Assembly: GCA_017506865.1 (NCBI GenBank)
Contig: JAFCMP010000541.1
Location: 496,001 to 560,000 of the forward strand
Length of the DNA stretch: 64,000 nucleotides
From: Tribonema minus
Lineage: Eukaryota > Sar > Xanthophyceae > Tribonematales > Tribonemataceae
Direction: 5' to 3'
Shown: positions 36,479 to 48,803 of the stretch, piece after piece
How positions within the stretch are numbered: the first letter of the stretch is position 1
How the letters are laid out: each line of letters opens with the position of its first letter
Made by a program: the position numbers and the translations under genes
The notes under the pieces: model-generated
The model's input: the letters and a program-made list of their open reading frames with translations, nothing else
Database searches by the model: none
What the model was told of the DNA's origin: nothing

Positions 36479-38055
36479 GCGCGCTGCCGTACGATGAGCG
36501 CTGCTGCTGCTGCGCGAGGCCATCTCAGACTGTTAAAGTAGAGCGGTGCGCGCGTTGCGCAACAGTGAAGTGCGCATAGCGGCGAGGCGCTGCCACCGGC
36601 AGCTCCGGTTTCTCTGGTTTGAACTCTTGGCGGGCGCATCTCTGCCAGTGGAGTACCGCTCGGGGGGAGTTTGCGACGGCGATCAGCACAAGGGTGGCTC
36701 TGGTTTCTTCTCTAAGTTGATTCAGTTTGGAGGGGTTCCTTGCCGGTGTGCACCAGGCGGACGAGGCAGTGCAACCTGTAAATGAAACAAATGTGGGTTT
36801 GCATCCAGACAGCGCGTAGGGGCGAGGCGTGCACATTTTGCTCACGCATGCTCTTCAAGTTGAAGTTGAAATGTGTGTGCTGCTCCAACGCATGATGAAC
36901 GCTGGAGTTCAACACCACGGATGTGTTGGTCTAGACGGCCGTGCAGTGTGATCAGTGCTGAATGCAGTCAATGTGCTCTGTCCTTGCGGCCTTCTTGCCA
37001 TAGGGTGCATAGGTTGCTGATGGGGGCAGACACGCCCACTAGCAGACCCAGTGTGCAGGTGTGGTATGCAAGGCTGGCGACCGCCAGAACTGCAGCTGAC
37101 TTCATCACAACTGCTTGAGTCTGCATGTGGAGCAAAATAATACTTGGAACTTCAAGTAAACCGTAGTAGCCTCTGAGACTCGGAGTAAAGTCACTCACTG
37201 GTGTATCACATGGCGTACACCTGGAGGGTGGCAAGGCTGCCATGGGAAGTTTAGCGCAGCAATTACATGCCTGAGCTGGTGAAGTGGCTGAATGTATTGC
37301 TGCGTTCGCGCTTCACAGCCGGCTTCCGTTCTTGCTGATACAGTCCATCTGCCATGCTTTCACATGGTTCGCAGCAGCAGCCTGAGGCTCAGCACGTTGT
37401 AACATGCATCACAATCAGCTGCTGCAAGAGCTGTAATTTATAGGGCCCTAGGGCATCGAAAGATGGCTGTAAAACCTCGTCTCTCAGTGGCTACCATCAG
37501 CTTGCAATGTTCTACTTGAAGCGTATCTGTGTGTGATAGCTTGAAGTTCAAGGGTGAGCTGTCTCTTGGTTGATTCATCCATATATCAAGTTTCGCTACA
37601 GATATTCACAACGGTACAGCTCAGGTGACCATGAGGCAAAGCAGCATACTCGTCGCATATCGCAGTCATCTCGCCAGCACAAAAACTACAGTCTCGCCGA
37701 CCGTTGTGGCGGTTAATTTCGCGGATTGTTTCCCGGCATAATTAACCTGCGACTGAACTAGAGGCACTCACTGAGGGGGCCAACCACCACAAAGGGGCTG
37801 CCGACATAGTGTCCCTGGCGAGGGGTACGCGTTGTAGCCTGCCTCGGCTCGAGCGGGTGGGGGCAAGAGCACGCACCAGACCAACCCCGCAAAAACAGCC
37901 GAGGGTGGGAAGCTGAGGCTCTGCAGTGGAGCTTGCGCGTCCCTGCAAAGCCATGCGACCAGTACTGCAGCAGCAGCTTCATTAGAACGCACACGTCGAT
38001 ATTGATTTTGGGCGGCGAGCAGCAGCCCTCTGTAACGTGCAGCGCGTGTGTGCCC
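36479..38055. other. Intergenic region without a recognised gene
   Basis: Open frames in this 1.6-kb stretch show no domain, splice-phase pattern or paralogue support. It contains AACTTCAAG/CTTGAAG motifs near 36848, 37148 and 37540, as elsewhere in non-coding DNA. The promoter of the next plus-strand gene is presumably at its right end, but no core element is obvious. Confidence 0.4.
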
Positions 38056-41000
38056 ATGCGTCGGTCAATCCGTGCTGCTGTCGGAGGTGCATGGCTGCTG
38101 CTCTCGTTGCTAACGATAGGCCTGACCGCCAGCGGCGACGCTGCGGCGCTGCCGCCACTGGCGCGGCACACAGAAGCGCACCAACAACGCGTACTGCAAT
38201 CAGACGCCAGGCTGCCTCCGCTGCGGCTATCACAGCGCGATGAGCGAGAAGCTGATAGTGACGAGCGCAAGGACGAGCACCAACAACGCGTACTGCAATC
38301 AGACGCCAGGCTGCCTCCGCTGCGGCTATCACAGCGCGATGAGCGAGAAGCTGATAGTGACGAGCGCAAGGACGACGAAGACGCTCAGCAGAAGCTGAAG
38401 CAGCTGCTGCAAATTACGCTACCTCATGAAGGCACCATATGGAACGTGGACGACCAGCAGGAGGTGTCTTGGGTGAAGCCCACGTGGGTTAAGCACGTGG
38501 ATGTGGTTTTGGTCGCCCTCAAGCTCGGCTTCACCCCCAGGCGGTCCCTAATTGCGTCCAAGACCCCTCTGTCCAGCATGTCCCTCTTCCCCCTTCCGTA
38601 CGTGCGGCCAGACCTTGTGTCCGACAACGAGAGTGTGGACGACTTCATGTGGTACATTGCGGTGGAGGCGGTTCCATCGGGACCCAGTGCGCAGGCAAGT
38701 TCAAACTTGAGTAGTTTGAGTGCGCATCAGCTGCATGTGAGGTGCTGCCGATGTGTGCGCAACTGGTATCTTATGCTCTGACTTGCGCTAGAAAAAGAAG
38801 TTGACAGTAGCAGCGCAGTGTTCGCTTCAAAAAGGTGTCAGTAGCTGACGCTGAGCAGCGCTTTCAACAACTGCAAATTGTAGACGAGACTGTATGTAGT
38901 GGCAATGATTATGCTCATTCATTGCCCCCCGCTGTACTCCCCGATAGGGTTGCCCTATTTTGATGCAGCAGTGTTTGTCACTGACATCAAGTAACCTACT
39001 CCCGTGATGGATGGCAGCACTGGCGGCAATCAATGTGGTGTCGTGTCAGAGTCCTTGGATCATACATGGAGACTTGACATCGTGTGGGCCGAAATCACCA
39101 GAGAAGGAGAACGTGCCTTCCGAGCCTCATCATCACAGCATTGCGGCATATGGTGGCGACTTGTGTGCCCGCTGGCGGCGTGATGTGCCTGTGTCTCACG
39201 CGAATGAGAAGTACTTCATCGCCACGTAGCGATATCACAAGTAGCATGTTTTTGAGCATTTTCCTGCAACAAGTCTCATCGCAGCAAGTGGCAAGCTGGC
39301 CATGTGGGCGTTTCTGCGCCCTAAACGATATGCATCACTATTGACAGCACGGTAGCTCCGGCCCCTCAACTAGAAGGCAGGCTGCAGCGTGGCAGCCACT
39401 GTGGGTTGCCTCTCATGATGCAACAGCAACGCCAAACGGCTTGCTGACTGCGCGCGCCCTAGGTAGCGCTGTTGCGGCCTGCTGCGGACCACGCTGTTGA
39501 GGTGCTAGAAAGCCAGCAGCGCGGTGCCAGACTTGATACGTATTGAGCATCAACCAATGTTACTATCAGCGGTGCTGATCCAGAACAGTCCGCTTCTCAC
39601 CGGTGACCCGATGCGAGCGCTCGTGCTGTCAATTTTGAACTATGACAGGATATGCACACACGCTGTGACGGTAGATGGCGCTGTTGTTGCCTGCCGTGCC
39701 CACACCGCTGGGATGGTAGAAAGTCGACGCAGGACAGGCTGGCAAAGAGGTCCAACGGTCAGCGAAACTGCTCCAAATTTGCACTGCACACTCCGCTCCT
39801 GACGAATAATCTGATGTAAGCGCCCGAGCTATTGATTGTGACAGCCATATGCACACATTTTCATGACGGCTGAATTTCATACGGCGACTCTCCTTTGCGC
39901 AGAGCGAATCCTTCACCATGCACGCGGGGCGCCCGCCGCAGCAGGCAAACGGTGACAGACATTTGCATGCATTGTATTGACTACCGAACTTCGTGCCGTG
40001 ACTCTCCTTTCTGCAGAGCGAGCCCTTCACCATGCGCGCGGGGCAGCCGCCGCAGCAGGCGAACGCAGCAAGCATGGGGTTCAGCCTCAAGGCAGGGGGG
40101 CTCGGGGGGGTGGTCTTTGTGGGCGTGGTGGTGACGGTGCTGCTGAGCATGTGCTGCTGGCGGCAATACCGCAGGTATGCCTCGTGTAGAATCATGAAAA
40201 AATTGGCGGAAGTGGTCATTACTTCAACTTGTGGCACAAAACACTGGAAGTCTGCTGGCCATGTGCTGCTGGCGGCAATACCGCAGGTATGCTGTTGTGG
40301 AATGAAAAACTGGAAGTAGTTGTGACTTCAAGATTATGGGCGGGGGTGGTGTTGGCGCTGCCGGCTGTGTGTTGAGCGCTGGCAACGCTGCACACATGTT
40401 CAGAACTATATATATTAGCGGTTGGAGTAAGTCACCGGCAGCAACTGTCAAAGTGTGTGCATGTTGGCTACTTCAAGTATGATTGATGTAGGCACTGCTG
40501 CAGTTGTTGTAAAGGGTGCCAAACGGTGAGCCGAGTGGCGACAGTGCTGCTGGCCTTGTGATGCTGCTGACGGCAGTGTTGTGCGCACACCACTGCGTCA
40601 CTACCTGAAGTCACTCCTTGAAGTTAACGCTTGAAGCAGTGCTTTAAACGACCTCACAGCAGTTCCAGCCAGCACGAATAGTGCATTTTGTGACAGAGGG
40701 GGCAGTGTTGATGCATGAAGTGACCATGGCAGTGCTGCATTGATCGTGTGCTGTCGCCGCATTCATTCAGAAGTGCCATTGGCGGCACAACTTGCCGACC
40801 GTTGCTGCTGTGAGAAGGGCAGTCACATTATCCCGGGATGTGGCTGGCAGTAAGGGTCGTGCTGACGCGTAGAGAGCCGGCAGGCTCTCCGCAGGCATAG
40901 CGCGCGTACTCTCAAACATCGACGCCGCACGTAGTCTGTTGGTTGATGTTGTAGAAGTACTTGAAGCTGCGGCCTGACCAGGAAGGGTGTTGTCGGCTGC

Positions 41001-43591
41001 ATGATGACTGCGCTGCTGGCCATGTGCTGCAGAGCGGTTGTACTGCAGGCGCGCCCAGCACGCAAAAAAACTGTCCCTTCACGAAGCACTTTTATCGCAA
41101 TGCGTGCGCGTGAACAGAATTCAAAGTTAGCAAATCCAGACATCGGCAGCAGGTGATATATTGGTTGAAGTTGAAACAATGCTTGAAGCTGCAACCTGAC
41201 AAGGAAGAATGTTCTAGGGGCTGTATGATGATGCTCCGGGCCATGCGCTGCAGAGCGACTATGTTGCAGGCGCGCCCAGCACGCAAAACAAGTCACTCAC
41301 GAAGTTGTACAGCAGTGCATGCGCGCGAACAGAATGAAGTCGGCAGCTTTTGGTGCTCGCGCAGCGCTCAAAGCCCGACTGTAGGCCATCACCATGCGTG
41401 CACTGTGCCTTGATGATGACTTGTTTACCCTGTGGCTGTGCAAGCTTGCAGCCGCTTTCAAGCGTTGACTGCACAGTATCGTAGCAGCAGCATCAGCGGC
41501 CGCAGCGCTAGCACTTCAGCATGGATACTTGTACGAGTCTGAGAGGCGAAATGTGGAAGCCTAGGTCCACACCATTTATTGGGGTGCTATCGCTCAGCTC
41601 AACCCTGAGACCATTTACCGCAACATGAAAAACCAGTTTCCCGATCATGATGTACATCCATCATTTTACGGCCTCAGTTACTGCAGACCTTTACGAATGG
41701 CCACGGCCGCCACGTCGCGTTCACAGTCAGTGCCGCGCCAGGTGCCGTACTCCAGAGCATCGGACAGACTGCATATGTATGTGTAGAGCACGTCTCGCAG
41801 TCATGATAGTTTCTCATTTTCACAAACCACAGATAGGTACTTGTAGTCGACTGTGCTCAAAACTGCACGCTGCAGCACAAGTTCTTGTAAACACAGGTCC
41901 AGGTGTCCATGTGTCTGCACATCTATCAACACACTTCAACTCCATTCACGCCCCCCCATCTCCCCCATCACCTCCTCCATTCGCGGTCCACACCTCCCCC
42001 ACCAAACCCTGGGCATACATCAACACTGTACTTGAACTTCAACCCCTGCTCCAGCTCGTCGCCGTGCTGCGCGCGCGGAGCAGACGCGCCTCAGAACTGC
42101 GCGCCGCGCTGCAGCGCAGCGTAGATGCGTCACTCACGCATCACCACCCAACTTCAACTTTACCCCCTCTCCCCCCCCACCCTGCTCCCCCCTCAGGCGG
42201 CCTCACGCAGGCGTCGCGACCAAGCCACGCCTCGCCGCTGCCTACCCCATTCACGAGGCGGCTGCGGCGGTGCACCTTACGACGCCCAAGGGGCCCTTCC
42301 CCAGCCCCCGTGCGGCATCGCGCACGCGGTCGGGTCGCGGCCACGCCACCGCTGCGGCGACGCCCGCCGCCGCCGCGGCGCCGATGTGAGCTGCTTGAAC
42401 TTGCAGGGTTTGGGGTAGGTTTTGGGGTAGCGTTAGAGGACGTCGCATCGTCGTGCTGACGTGAGCTCGATGGAGTTGTGGGGTTTGGGTCAGGATTGGG
42501 GTAAGGGCTGGAGAGCGTCGCACCGTGGCACCTAGGGTTAGGGCTGGAGAGCGCCGCACGGTGGCGCCGATTGTGAGCTCGACAAGTTGCAGGGTTGGGT
42601 TCAGGTAGGGTTGGAGCGTCTCATGAACGCTCAGCGGCGCGCTCAGACCGTGCAGTTGTCGTCATGACTGCATTGAAGTAGCGCCGGCGGCGTCCCAGCG
42701 GTCGCATGGCGGCGGCGGCAGCTGTCTCGCAGCCGAACAGCGCGGGGCGCCGTCGCCGCGCGCCGATCAGCCGATGTGCATCCCAGCAGCACCAAATCAT
42801 TTCAGTCTCCGTCGTGGCCATCCACAGTGCGCCTCACTTTCAACACCGGCTCGTCCTGCAAGCACTCCCAAGCGCCAACAGCAATGTGTCATGTGCGCTG
42901 CGCCGTCTGCGTGCGCGCCGCCGGGGGCTGCTGCGCGCAGCCTCACCCCCTCTAATGACATTCCCGTGGCAGGACGTCACGCACTGCGGGGCCTGTCGCG
43001 CGTGCCCAGACTGCCTGCATGCCGAGAGCAGGCGCACAGCAAGCGCGCACTTTCCCCACGCCGCACTGCTCACCGCAGCCGCCTCCTCCATCCCAAACAC
43101 CTCTCAACCCCACCCTGCTCAACCCCCCGCGCGCCGCCAGCAGCGCGCACGCCTCACTCACGCCGTCCCTCCCATCCGTTCGCGCCTGCCGCCGCCGCCG
43201 CCGCCACTGCTGCCGCCGCTGCCGCAGGAGCTCGCCGGTCGAGGCCATCGTGTGCGGCCCCGACGGCGGCGGCGGCCGCCGCGCCAAGAGCGCCGGCGCC
43301 GCTGCCGTCGCGCCGCCCAGCCGCAGCAGCAGCTTTGGCGGCAGCTTCAAGTGGCCGTTCGCGTGGCCCAAGTGGCGCGGCGAGCTCGTAACCGCCGCCG
43401 CCGTCGCGTCGCCGGGGTCGTACGCCGCCGCCGCCACGGTCGCGCAGCCGCTGGCGGAGCTGCCGCCGGCCGCCGCCGCCGTCGCCGCAGCGGCAGCTCA
43501 GCGGCACCGCCGCACGCGCACGTTCGCCGCCACGCCGCCGCGCGCGCACGCTGCAACGCGCGCGCATTGCGACGCGGAGCTCGGCCTCTGA
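38056..43591 (+). CDS. Kre9/Knh1-like single-pass membrane protein
   Basis: Inferred exons 38056-38694, 40017-40174, 42197-42385, 43228-43591 sum to 1350 bases (449 residues plus stop) with consistent phases. The start follows the ATG that opens a signal peptide (MRRSIRAAVGGAWLLLSLL). Residues about 40-105 are a charged 33-residue unit present twice. Residues about 120-219 resemble the Kre9/Knh1 N-terminal Ig-like domain: LPHEGTIWNVDDQQEVSWV, then a strand-rich stretch, YIAVEAV and a closing SEPFTM. A hydrophobic helix at about 241-260 (GGVVFVGVVVTVLLSMCCW) is followed by a basic, Ala/Pro-rich tail. The tail exons 3 and 4 are compositionally biased and less certain than exons 1 and 2. Intron 1 has a GC donor (CAG/GCAAGT). 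Kre9-like domains occur in cell-wall or surface proteins of fungi and other protists, so a cell-surface role is likely but unproven. Confidence 0.68.
38179..38376 (+). repeat. Near-identical 99-bp coding tandem duplication
   Basis: A 99-bp unit (38179-38277) is followed directly by a copy at 38278-38376 that differs at about one position. It encodes 33 residues (HQQRVLQSDARLPPLRLSQR and a Glu/Asp/Arg-rich end) just after the signal peptide of the Kre9-like gene. The frame is kept. The near identity implies a recent duplication. Confidence 0.92.
39903..40286 (+). repeat. Duplicated acceptor and donor ends of Kre9-like exon 2
   Basis: The exon-2 start (CAG then AGCGA.CC.TTCACCATG) occurs at 39903 and, as the true exon, at 40017, 114 bp apart. 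The exon-2 end (ATGTGCTGCTGGCGGCAATA, CCGCAG, GTATGC) occurs at the true donor 40174 and again at 40286, 112 bp away. Both boundaries of the same exon have thus been duplicated outwards into the flanking introns. Confidence 0.9.
42340..42605 (+). repeat. Repeated donor region of Kre9-like exon 3
   Basis: The exon end plus GTGAGCT... intron start recurs three times, with donor-equivalent positions after 42385, 42461 and 42572. Each is followed by a G-rich stretch (GGGTTTGGGGT or GGGTTGGGTT), and the later copies are preceded by GAG(A)GCGYCGCA.GGTGGC-type exon-like bases. Copies two and three are diverged. Confidence 0.6.
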
Positions 43592-45506
43592 GCGCTGCTG
43601 TGCAGCGCCTTGGGCTGCGTGAGGCGATGCAGCGGAGGGTTCTCCCCCGCGCGCGGCATGGCCACAGGGCGGGGAGGGGGATGGTAGGGGGGGGGTGAGC
43701 GCTGCTGCCAGCTTCGGATCGTGGCTTCTGGATGATGCCCTAGCTGATGTCGCCTGCGGGGCTGCGGCGGCAGCGACGTTGTTGTCTCGTGCAGCCCTGC
43801 ATCGCTGGCAGGTACTGGGCATCAGCGTGGGGGCACGAGCACGCAGCTGTTTCGCTCACCGCTCTCGGCTGGTCGCGCAACGCAGTTGCGGTTTTGCACA
43901 CTGCTGCGGCGTCTGCGCGCAACGGCAAAAATGGGGGCGCGACTGGCACAGGCTAGCTACGTTGTCGCACAATGCGGTCAGGCGAGCACTGATGCGTGTT
44001 GTTGCCGGCGCGAGAGCAGGCAGAAGCTTTACTGCGGCGCACATGCCATGCGTGGCTGAAGCGCGTGCCGTTGCGTACGAGCGCTGCATCGCTCGGCGCC
44101 TGGCTTTTGCCGCTAGCAGGGCAGTTGAAGTTTAGCACAGGAAGTTAGTGCTAGCGGGCGGTGCCGTGGCACCCGCCGCTGCCGCTTTGATTTTCGACCA
44201 CCACTAATTGAAGTTATCCGGGGGGTATGTATACATATGGGGGGTGGGGGAGGGGGGGGCATGTGCACAGGCGCTGCGCTGCCGCGGCCCTTTTGTTTTG
44301 AATATTTGCATAGTTTGTCTTATGGTGGTGGTTTGCCGTTTCGTAGCACGTTTCACGAGCTGACCACTGCGATGCGCCGCGCTGTACGCGAGCGCAGACG
44401 AGAGATTCTGAACCTTTGGGGGCTGGCTCCCGCTTGTACCCCGCCGAGTGGTGCGCCTGCGAAATCAAAGCAAAGTAATCACAACAATGCCGTTTCTGGT
44501 GACCCCCTCGCTGCCCTTTGGCATGTCTGTTGCGCTATGCTGTGCTGCCAAGAGATCAATGTGCCAGCGGCTGGCCGGTCAACATGCACGCTTCTGAGTG
44601 GAAAAGCCGGGCCCTGTTTGAGTTTGCCTTGAAAACACGCTCAAATTCTGCTGACTTCTGTCGGGACGTGGCCGCAATGGCGCGGTGCATATACGCGGCG
44701 GAATCTGCAACACAATTTGTTGCTATTTGTGAGGCACTGAACATAGTGGTAATGTAATGTCCTGCTGCAGGCCCTTGCAAGCGGCACACGCGCAAACCAT
44801 TTCCACCTCTGGTGCCCACAGCGTTTCCACATTGGAAGCCTGCAGATTCACTCTTGACTCTTGACTGGCAATTGCGGCTGTCCTGCATGCACATCTCAAA
44901 TTTGTGTGCCATTTCTCATCTGGGTCAGCCAGACCTCCGACTTCAAGTGGCAAGCTGCAATTAGCTTGCATATGCTCCGCTCCCTCTGCAGCACTCGACA
45001 TGGTCTTCGCTGCAAGAGTGAGTCGCCAATGGGGATGATATAGTCTTTGTTTCTGCATGCATGTAGGAATGTGCTTGTCTGCGGCAGGTATTTCAAAAGG
45101 ACTGCATACTGCATCATGACAAGACGACATCCTCTGCAGTAGTACGTTTTCAAAATTTTATGGGATCAAATGAAGTATGAACTCCAACGCTGCGCGTCCT
45201 GGCATATTTGTCACGATGAAATGCCCAGGCAGTCATGTCCACACACCGAACACGCCACAACACTTAACGAAGCATCACGCAAGAGCATACCGGGGAAAAA
45301 GGCTGCAAGGTCTGTGATAAAGCAGCGCAGGTAGTCGTCTACGTAAATGCTGAAAGCTTGTGAAAGGTACACACACGGCATCACAACTCTCACGCACTGC
45401 CGCGGCAGACAACATCACTCGCAACTTTTCGGGCTTCACCGCGTACACACCATCGACCACCATCACCGACCATTCATTTACAGCAAGTGCCTACAGCACG
45501 ACAACA
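43592..45506. other. Intergenic region between convergent genes; one unassigned open frame
   Basis: This 1.9-kb stretch separates the Kre9-like gene from the convergent coiled-coil gene. An open plus frame ends at 44757 and includes WKSRALFEFALKTRSNSADF and ARCIYAAESATQFVAICEAL. That composition is protein-like and vaguely reminiscent of transposase relics, but I cannot assign it. A G-rich/ATA-rich tract lies at 44220-44262. Nothing else is recognised. Confidence 0.3.
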
Positions 45507-48500
45507 TCACTCGCTGCCGCTGCGCAGCCGCGGCGGCGGCGGCAGCGGCGGCGGCGCGGGCGGCGGCGCGTCGCACGCCGCAGCGCACAGCGCCGCCAGC
45601 GGCAGCCCCGCTGCCAGCAGCACCCAAGAGCCCGCCGCAGCTGCCGCCGCCGCAGCGCCTGCCGCCACCATCGCCGGCACCAAACTCTGCAGCCGTCTTC
45701 TGTCCGCGTGTGCTGCTGGCAGCCTCCAGGCGAGAACGGTGGCGGCGGCGACGGCGGCGGTGGCGGCGGCGGCCCAGCGTGGCGGCAGCGCGGCGGCGCC
45801 GGCGGCGGCGCACGCGAGGCACGCCAGCAGCGCGGCGTCGCGCGTCACGGCGGTGGTGGGCGTGGTCGCCGCCGCGTGCGCCGCCGCGGCTGCGAGCTGC
45901 GCGCGCGGGGAGATTGATCGGGTGTTGTGTGCATCAGTGCTTGCTGGCGACATGTGTACAGTAGCTTGTCACTTCATGTCAGGCTCGCAGTTGAAGTGTA
46001 CGCCAGGCGGCGTTAAGCGTTGCCGCCGCTGCGCACGCTGCTGCCAGCTGCGCGCATGGAACCGCGCCAATGCGGCGCATCAGTCAGCGCATCCTGCGGT
46101 CATTGCTCCACGTTTCCCTGCCGCAGGTATCGCTGCACTCCCAGACTACCTAACGGCGGGTCTAATTTGCGGCTTTCTGGGTCAGCCGTCTGAAGTGCTA
46201 GAGCGTGCAGTAGGTGTGCATATCCCTAATTGTGGCAGTGTCCCGGTGAACTTGAGGTTGGGCACTTCACACTTGCAGTTGATGTGTAGTTTTGTGAAGA
46301 GAGATTTTCATGTCAGGTCACTGGCTTGAGCGAACTCGGCTGGCATGCCCACGTTTGCTGTGGACAGTTCATATCACTCCCTGCCCGTCCCAAAGCACAC
46401 GGGTTGCATTGCCTCGGTCTGCCTCTGTCCACTTTGCACAACGCACTGTCGAGGTATCATGCATGAGACAGCCTTTGTGTTCTTCCAACAAACCGTTCCC
46501 TGTCAGCCCATAGTTCCAAGAGTTCAAAAGAGTGCCTGAACTCATAACGTTCTCGCCGCTACAGCAGATGCACTGCTGTAGCAGATGCCGCCGCCGCCGC
46601 TGCTCCCGGCACGCACTCCAAACCAGGTGACACAATTCACTGTTCACTACATCGCAGCCTCGCCAGCTCCAGCTCCAGGCGCACGCCTCTACTCAGAGCT
46701 TGACGCCGACATCACTACCAGCGCCACCACCCTCCTACATACTCACCCGTCTCTCGCGCCGCTCGAGCTGCCGCAGCCGCCGCTGCAGCGCCGCGCCCTC
46801 CGCCGCCGCCGCCGCCTCCGCGCCCCGCACGGCGCCCTCCCGCTCGTCCAGTGCCGCGTGCGCAACGCTCAGCGCCTGCGCGTCCTGCAGCGCGCGCTCC
46901 TCGCGCGCCGCTGCCGCCGCCGCGCGCCGCCGCAGCTCCTCCTGCGCCGCCGCGGCTGCGGCAGTGACAAGGGGCGGGCCGGTGCGTGAGGTGAGACCGA
47001 TGGCGCTGTCGCGTGGCGGATGACTAACAAGTGTGAGTGCACGCATCGCTCAGCGCCTGCGCGTCCTGCAGCGCGCGCTCCTCGCGCGCCGCCGCCGCCG
47101 CCGTGCGCCGCCGCAGCTCCTCCTGCGCCGCCGCGGCTGCGGCAGCGACAATGGGCGGGCCGGTGCGTGAGGTGAGACCGATGGCGCTGTCGCGCGGCGG
47201 CGGATGACTGACACACGTGAGTGCATGCAAGCTACGGCGCCTGCGCGTCCTGCAGTGCGCGCTCCTCGCGTGCCTTTGCCGCCGCCGCGGGTTGCCGCAG
47301 CTCCTCCTGCGCTGCCGCGGCTGCGGCGGCAGCGTGCGCGGCGGATGCGCGATCTTAGACTGATGGCGCTTCCGCGCGGTGGCAATAGGCTGCTGATGTG
47401 AGTGCGCGCAAGCAGCCGAGCGCCGAGACAGCGTGGTGGTGAAACGGACTGCAGGGGGCTGCATTTTGCAGCGCATGTGCATCCTGTTAGGGTCAGGATC
47501 GTGGCAGGAGCAGCTGCTCCTGCGCCGCCCCAGCTGCAGCGGCAGCAGCAGCGGCGGCACCGGCACGGCGCGCGGTGAGGGTGCGAGGTGCCGACGATGA
47601 TGACGTCGCGCAACGACAGCCGAGCGCGAGTGGAGTGCGTACGTGCGCACCGGCTTAGTAGTGGTGATCCGAATGCAGAGGTTGCAGTGCTTGCCTCTGT
47701 GCGCTCTGCAGCACGTGTCCCGCTTGCACCACTGCCTCCGCCGCGCGCTGTTAAAGCGCTTTGCGTGCCACTGCGGCTTCGGCAGCAGTCCGGCATGCCC
47801 CTCCTCACAATTACGATGCCTTGCAGCAGGTGCTGCTGTGATTGAGATGTGTTGTCGCAGCGGCTGCCGCCGTCGCAGCTTGACGTCGCAGCGAACACAG
47901 TCCCGCTGAACGTCTTTCCCAGCTTCCCCCCCCCCCCCCCCCTCTCCCGTCCATCTCAACATGCGACGCTCCTCCGCCGCACGCTGATAGCAGCGCTCAG
48001 CGCACAGGCGCGCACCTGCCGCGTCGCCGCGCTGCATGTGTGCCGCCGCGTGTGCACGCGCGCGCTCCGCCGCCGCCTCCGCCACCGCCGCGCGCCGCTC
48101 CGCGCGTTCCGCGGCCTGTTCCGCGGCGGCGGCACGCTCCTCGGCGCGCTCCGCGGCGAGTTCCGCGGCGACGACGCGGTCCTCCGCGCGTTCCACGGAC
48201 TGCTCCGCGGCGTCGGCGCGGTCGTCGGCGGCGCCGATCGCCGCCTCGAGCTCCGCGTTCCGCGTCTCGACCAGCCGCAGCAGCTCCAGAACCTGCGCGC
48301 GGACGGCAGTGGGTGTTGGGTGGCGTGTCGTTGAGCCATGTGCATTGTACCTCACGGAAGGAGTGCGCGCGCACCCTGCATCGCTCGGCGGCCAGCGGAA
48401 GCGCGCAGTGGCTCACGGGCCGCGAACGCGCGCCCCGCCCTCTGTGACAGTTGCGGTCCGTGAGCGAGAGACTACTGCGCTCAGCACCGCCTCACCATCC

Positions 48501-48803
48501 CCCCTCCCTCAGCGTCCACCGCAAACTTCAGGAACCCTTCTTGCTAAACCGGGGCTGCGGACCGTTGCCGCAGCAGCTGCCCTACATACATACCTTTGTG
48601 CGCGGCCTCGAGCCGGCGCGGTGCGAGTGCCGGTGGTACCGGCCCGGCGACTGTGCGCCGCCGCTGCCGCCGCCGCCGCCGCCAATGGAGTCAGATGCAG
48701 TGCCGGCAGGGCTGTAGGAGCGCGCGTGGTACGCCGTGGAGCGCTGAGGCGTAGCGCGGCGCGGCATTGAGTGCTGCTGCTGTTGCTGCGGCGGCGGCAA
48801 CTG
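45507..48803 (-). CDS. Ala-rich coiled-coil protein with hydrophobic C-terminus (5' end unresolved)
   Basis: Minus-strand exons 48803-48594, 48292-47983, 46955-46747 and 45896-45507 join in frame (1119 bases, 372 codons plus stop). The first recognised exon is Gln/Ser/Gly-rich (QLPPPQQQQQHS, SIGGGGGGSGG). The second and third are Ala/Glu/Arg heptad-like coiled coil, for example ELLRLVETRNAELEAAIGAA and QEELRRRAAAAAAREERALQ. The last is very Ala-rich with several hydrophobic stretches (LLACLACAAAGAAAL, WVLLAAGLPLAALCAAA) that could be membrane helices. The donor after 47983 (GTGCGG) is chosen by phase and is the weakest point. The true start and any earlier exons were not found. No family is recognised. 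A membrane-attached coiled-coil scaffold is only an inference. The convergent neighbour ends at 43591. Confidence 0.5.
46747..47560 (-). repeat. Tandem partial copies of the coiled-coil exon 3 start
   Basis: Minus-strand acceptor plus exon start (GCAG then CCGCGGCGGCGCAGGAGGAG) occurs at the full exon (46955) and at 47136, 47320 and 47533, spacings 181, 184 and 213 bp. The 47136 copy keeps about 110 bases of exon almost unchanged up to CAGGCGCTGAGCG, then breaks into intron. The most distant copy is the most diverged. Confidence 0.85.

Noticed and set aside
42706..43698. A 330-codon Arg/Ala-rich plus-strand frame
   Set aside because: It is a shadow of the alternative frame that forms exon 4 of the Kre9-like gene, and has the Arg-rich look typical of a shifted GC-rich reading.
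47024..48355. A 443-codon minus-strand open frame
   Set aside because: Only its first part (48292-47983) looks like coiled-coil protein. The rest reads through intron and partial exon copies in GC-rich DNA with few stops. I used only the phase-supported exons.
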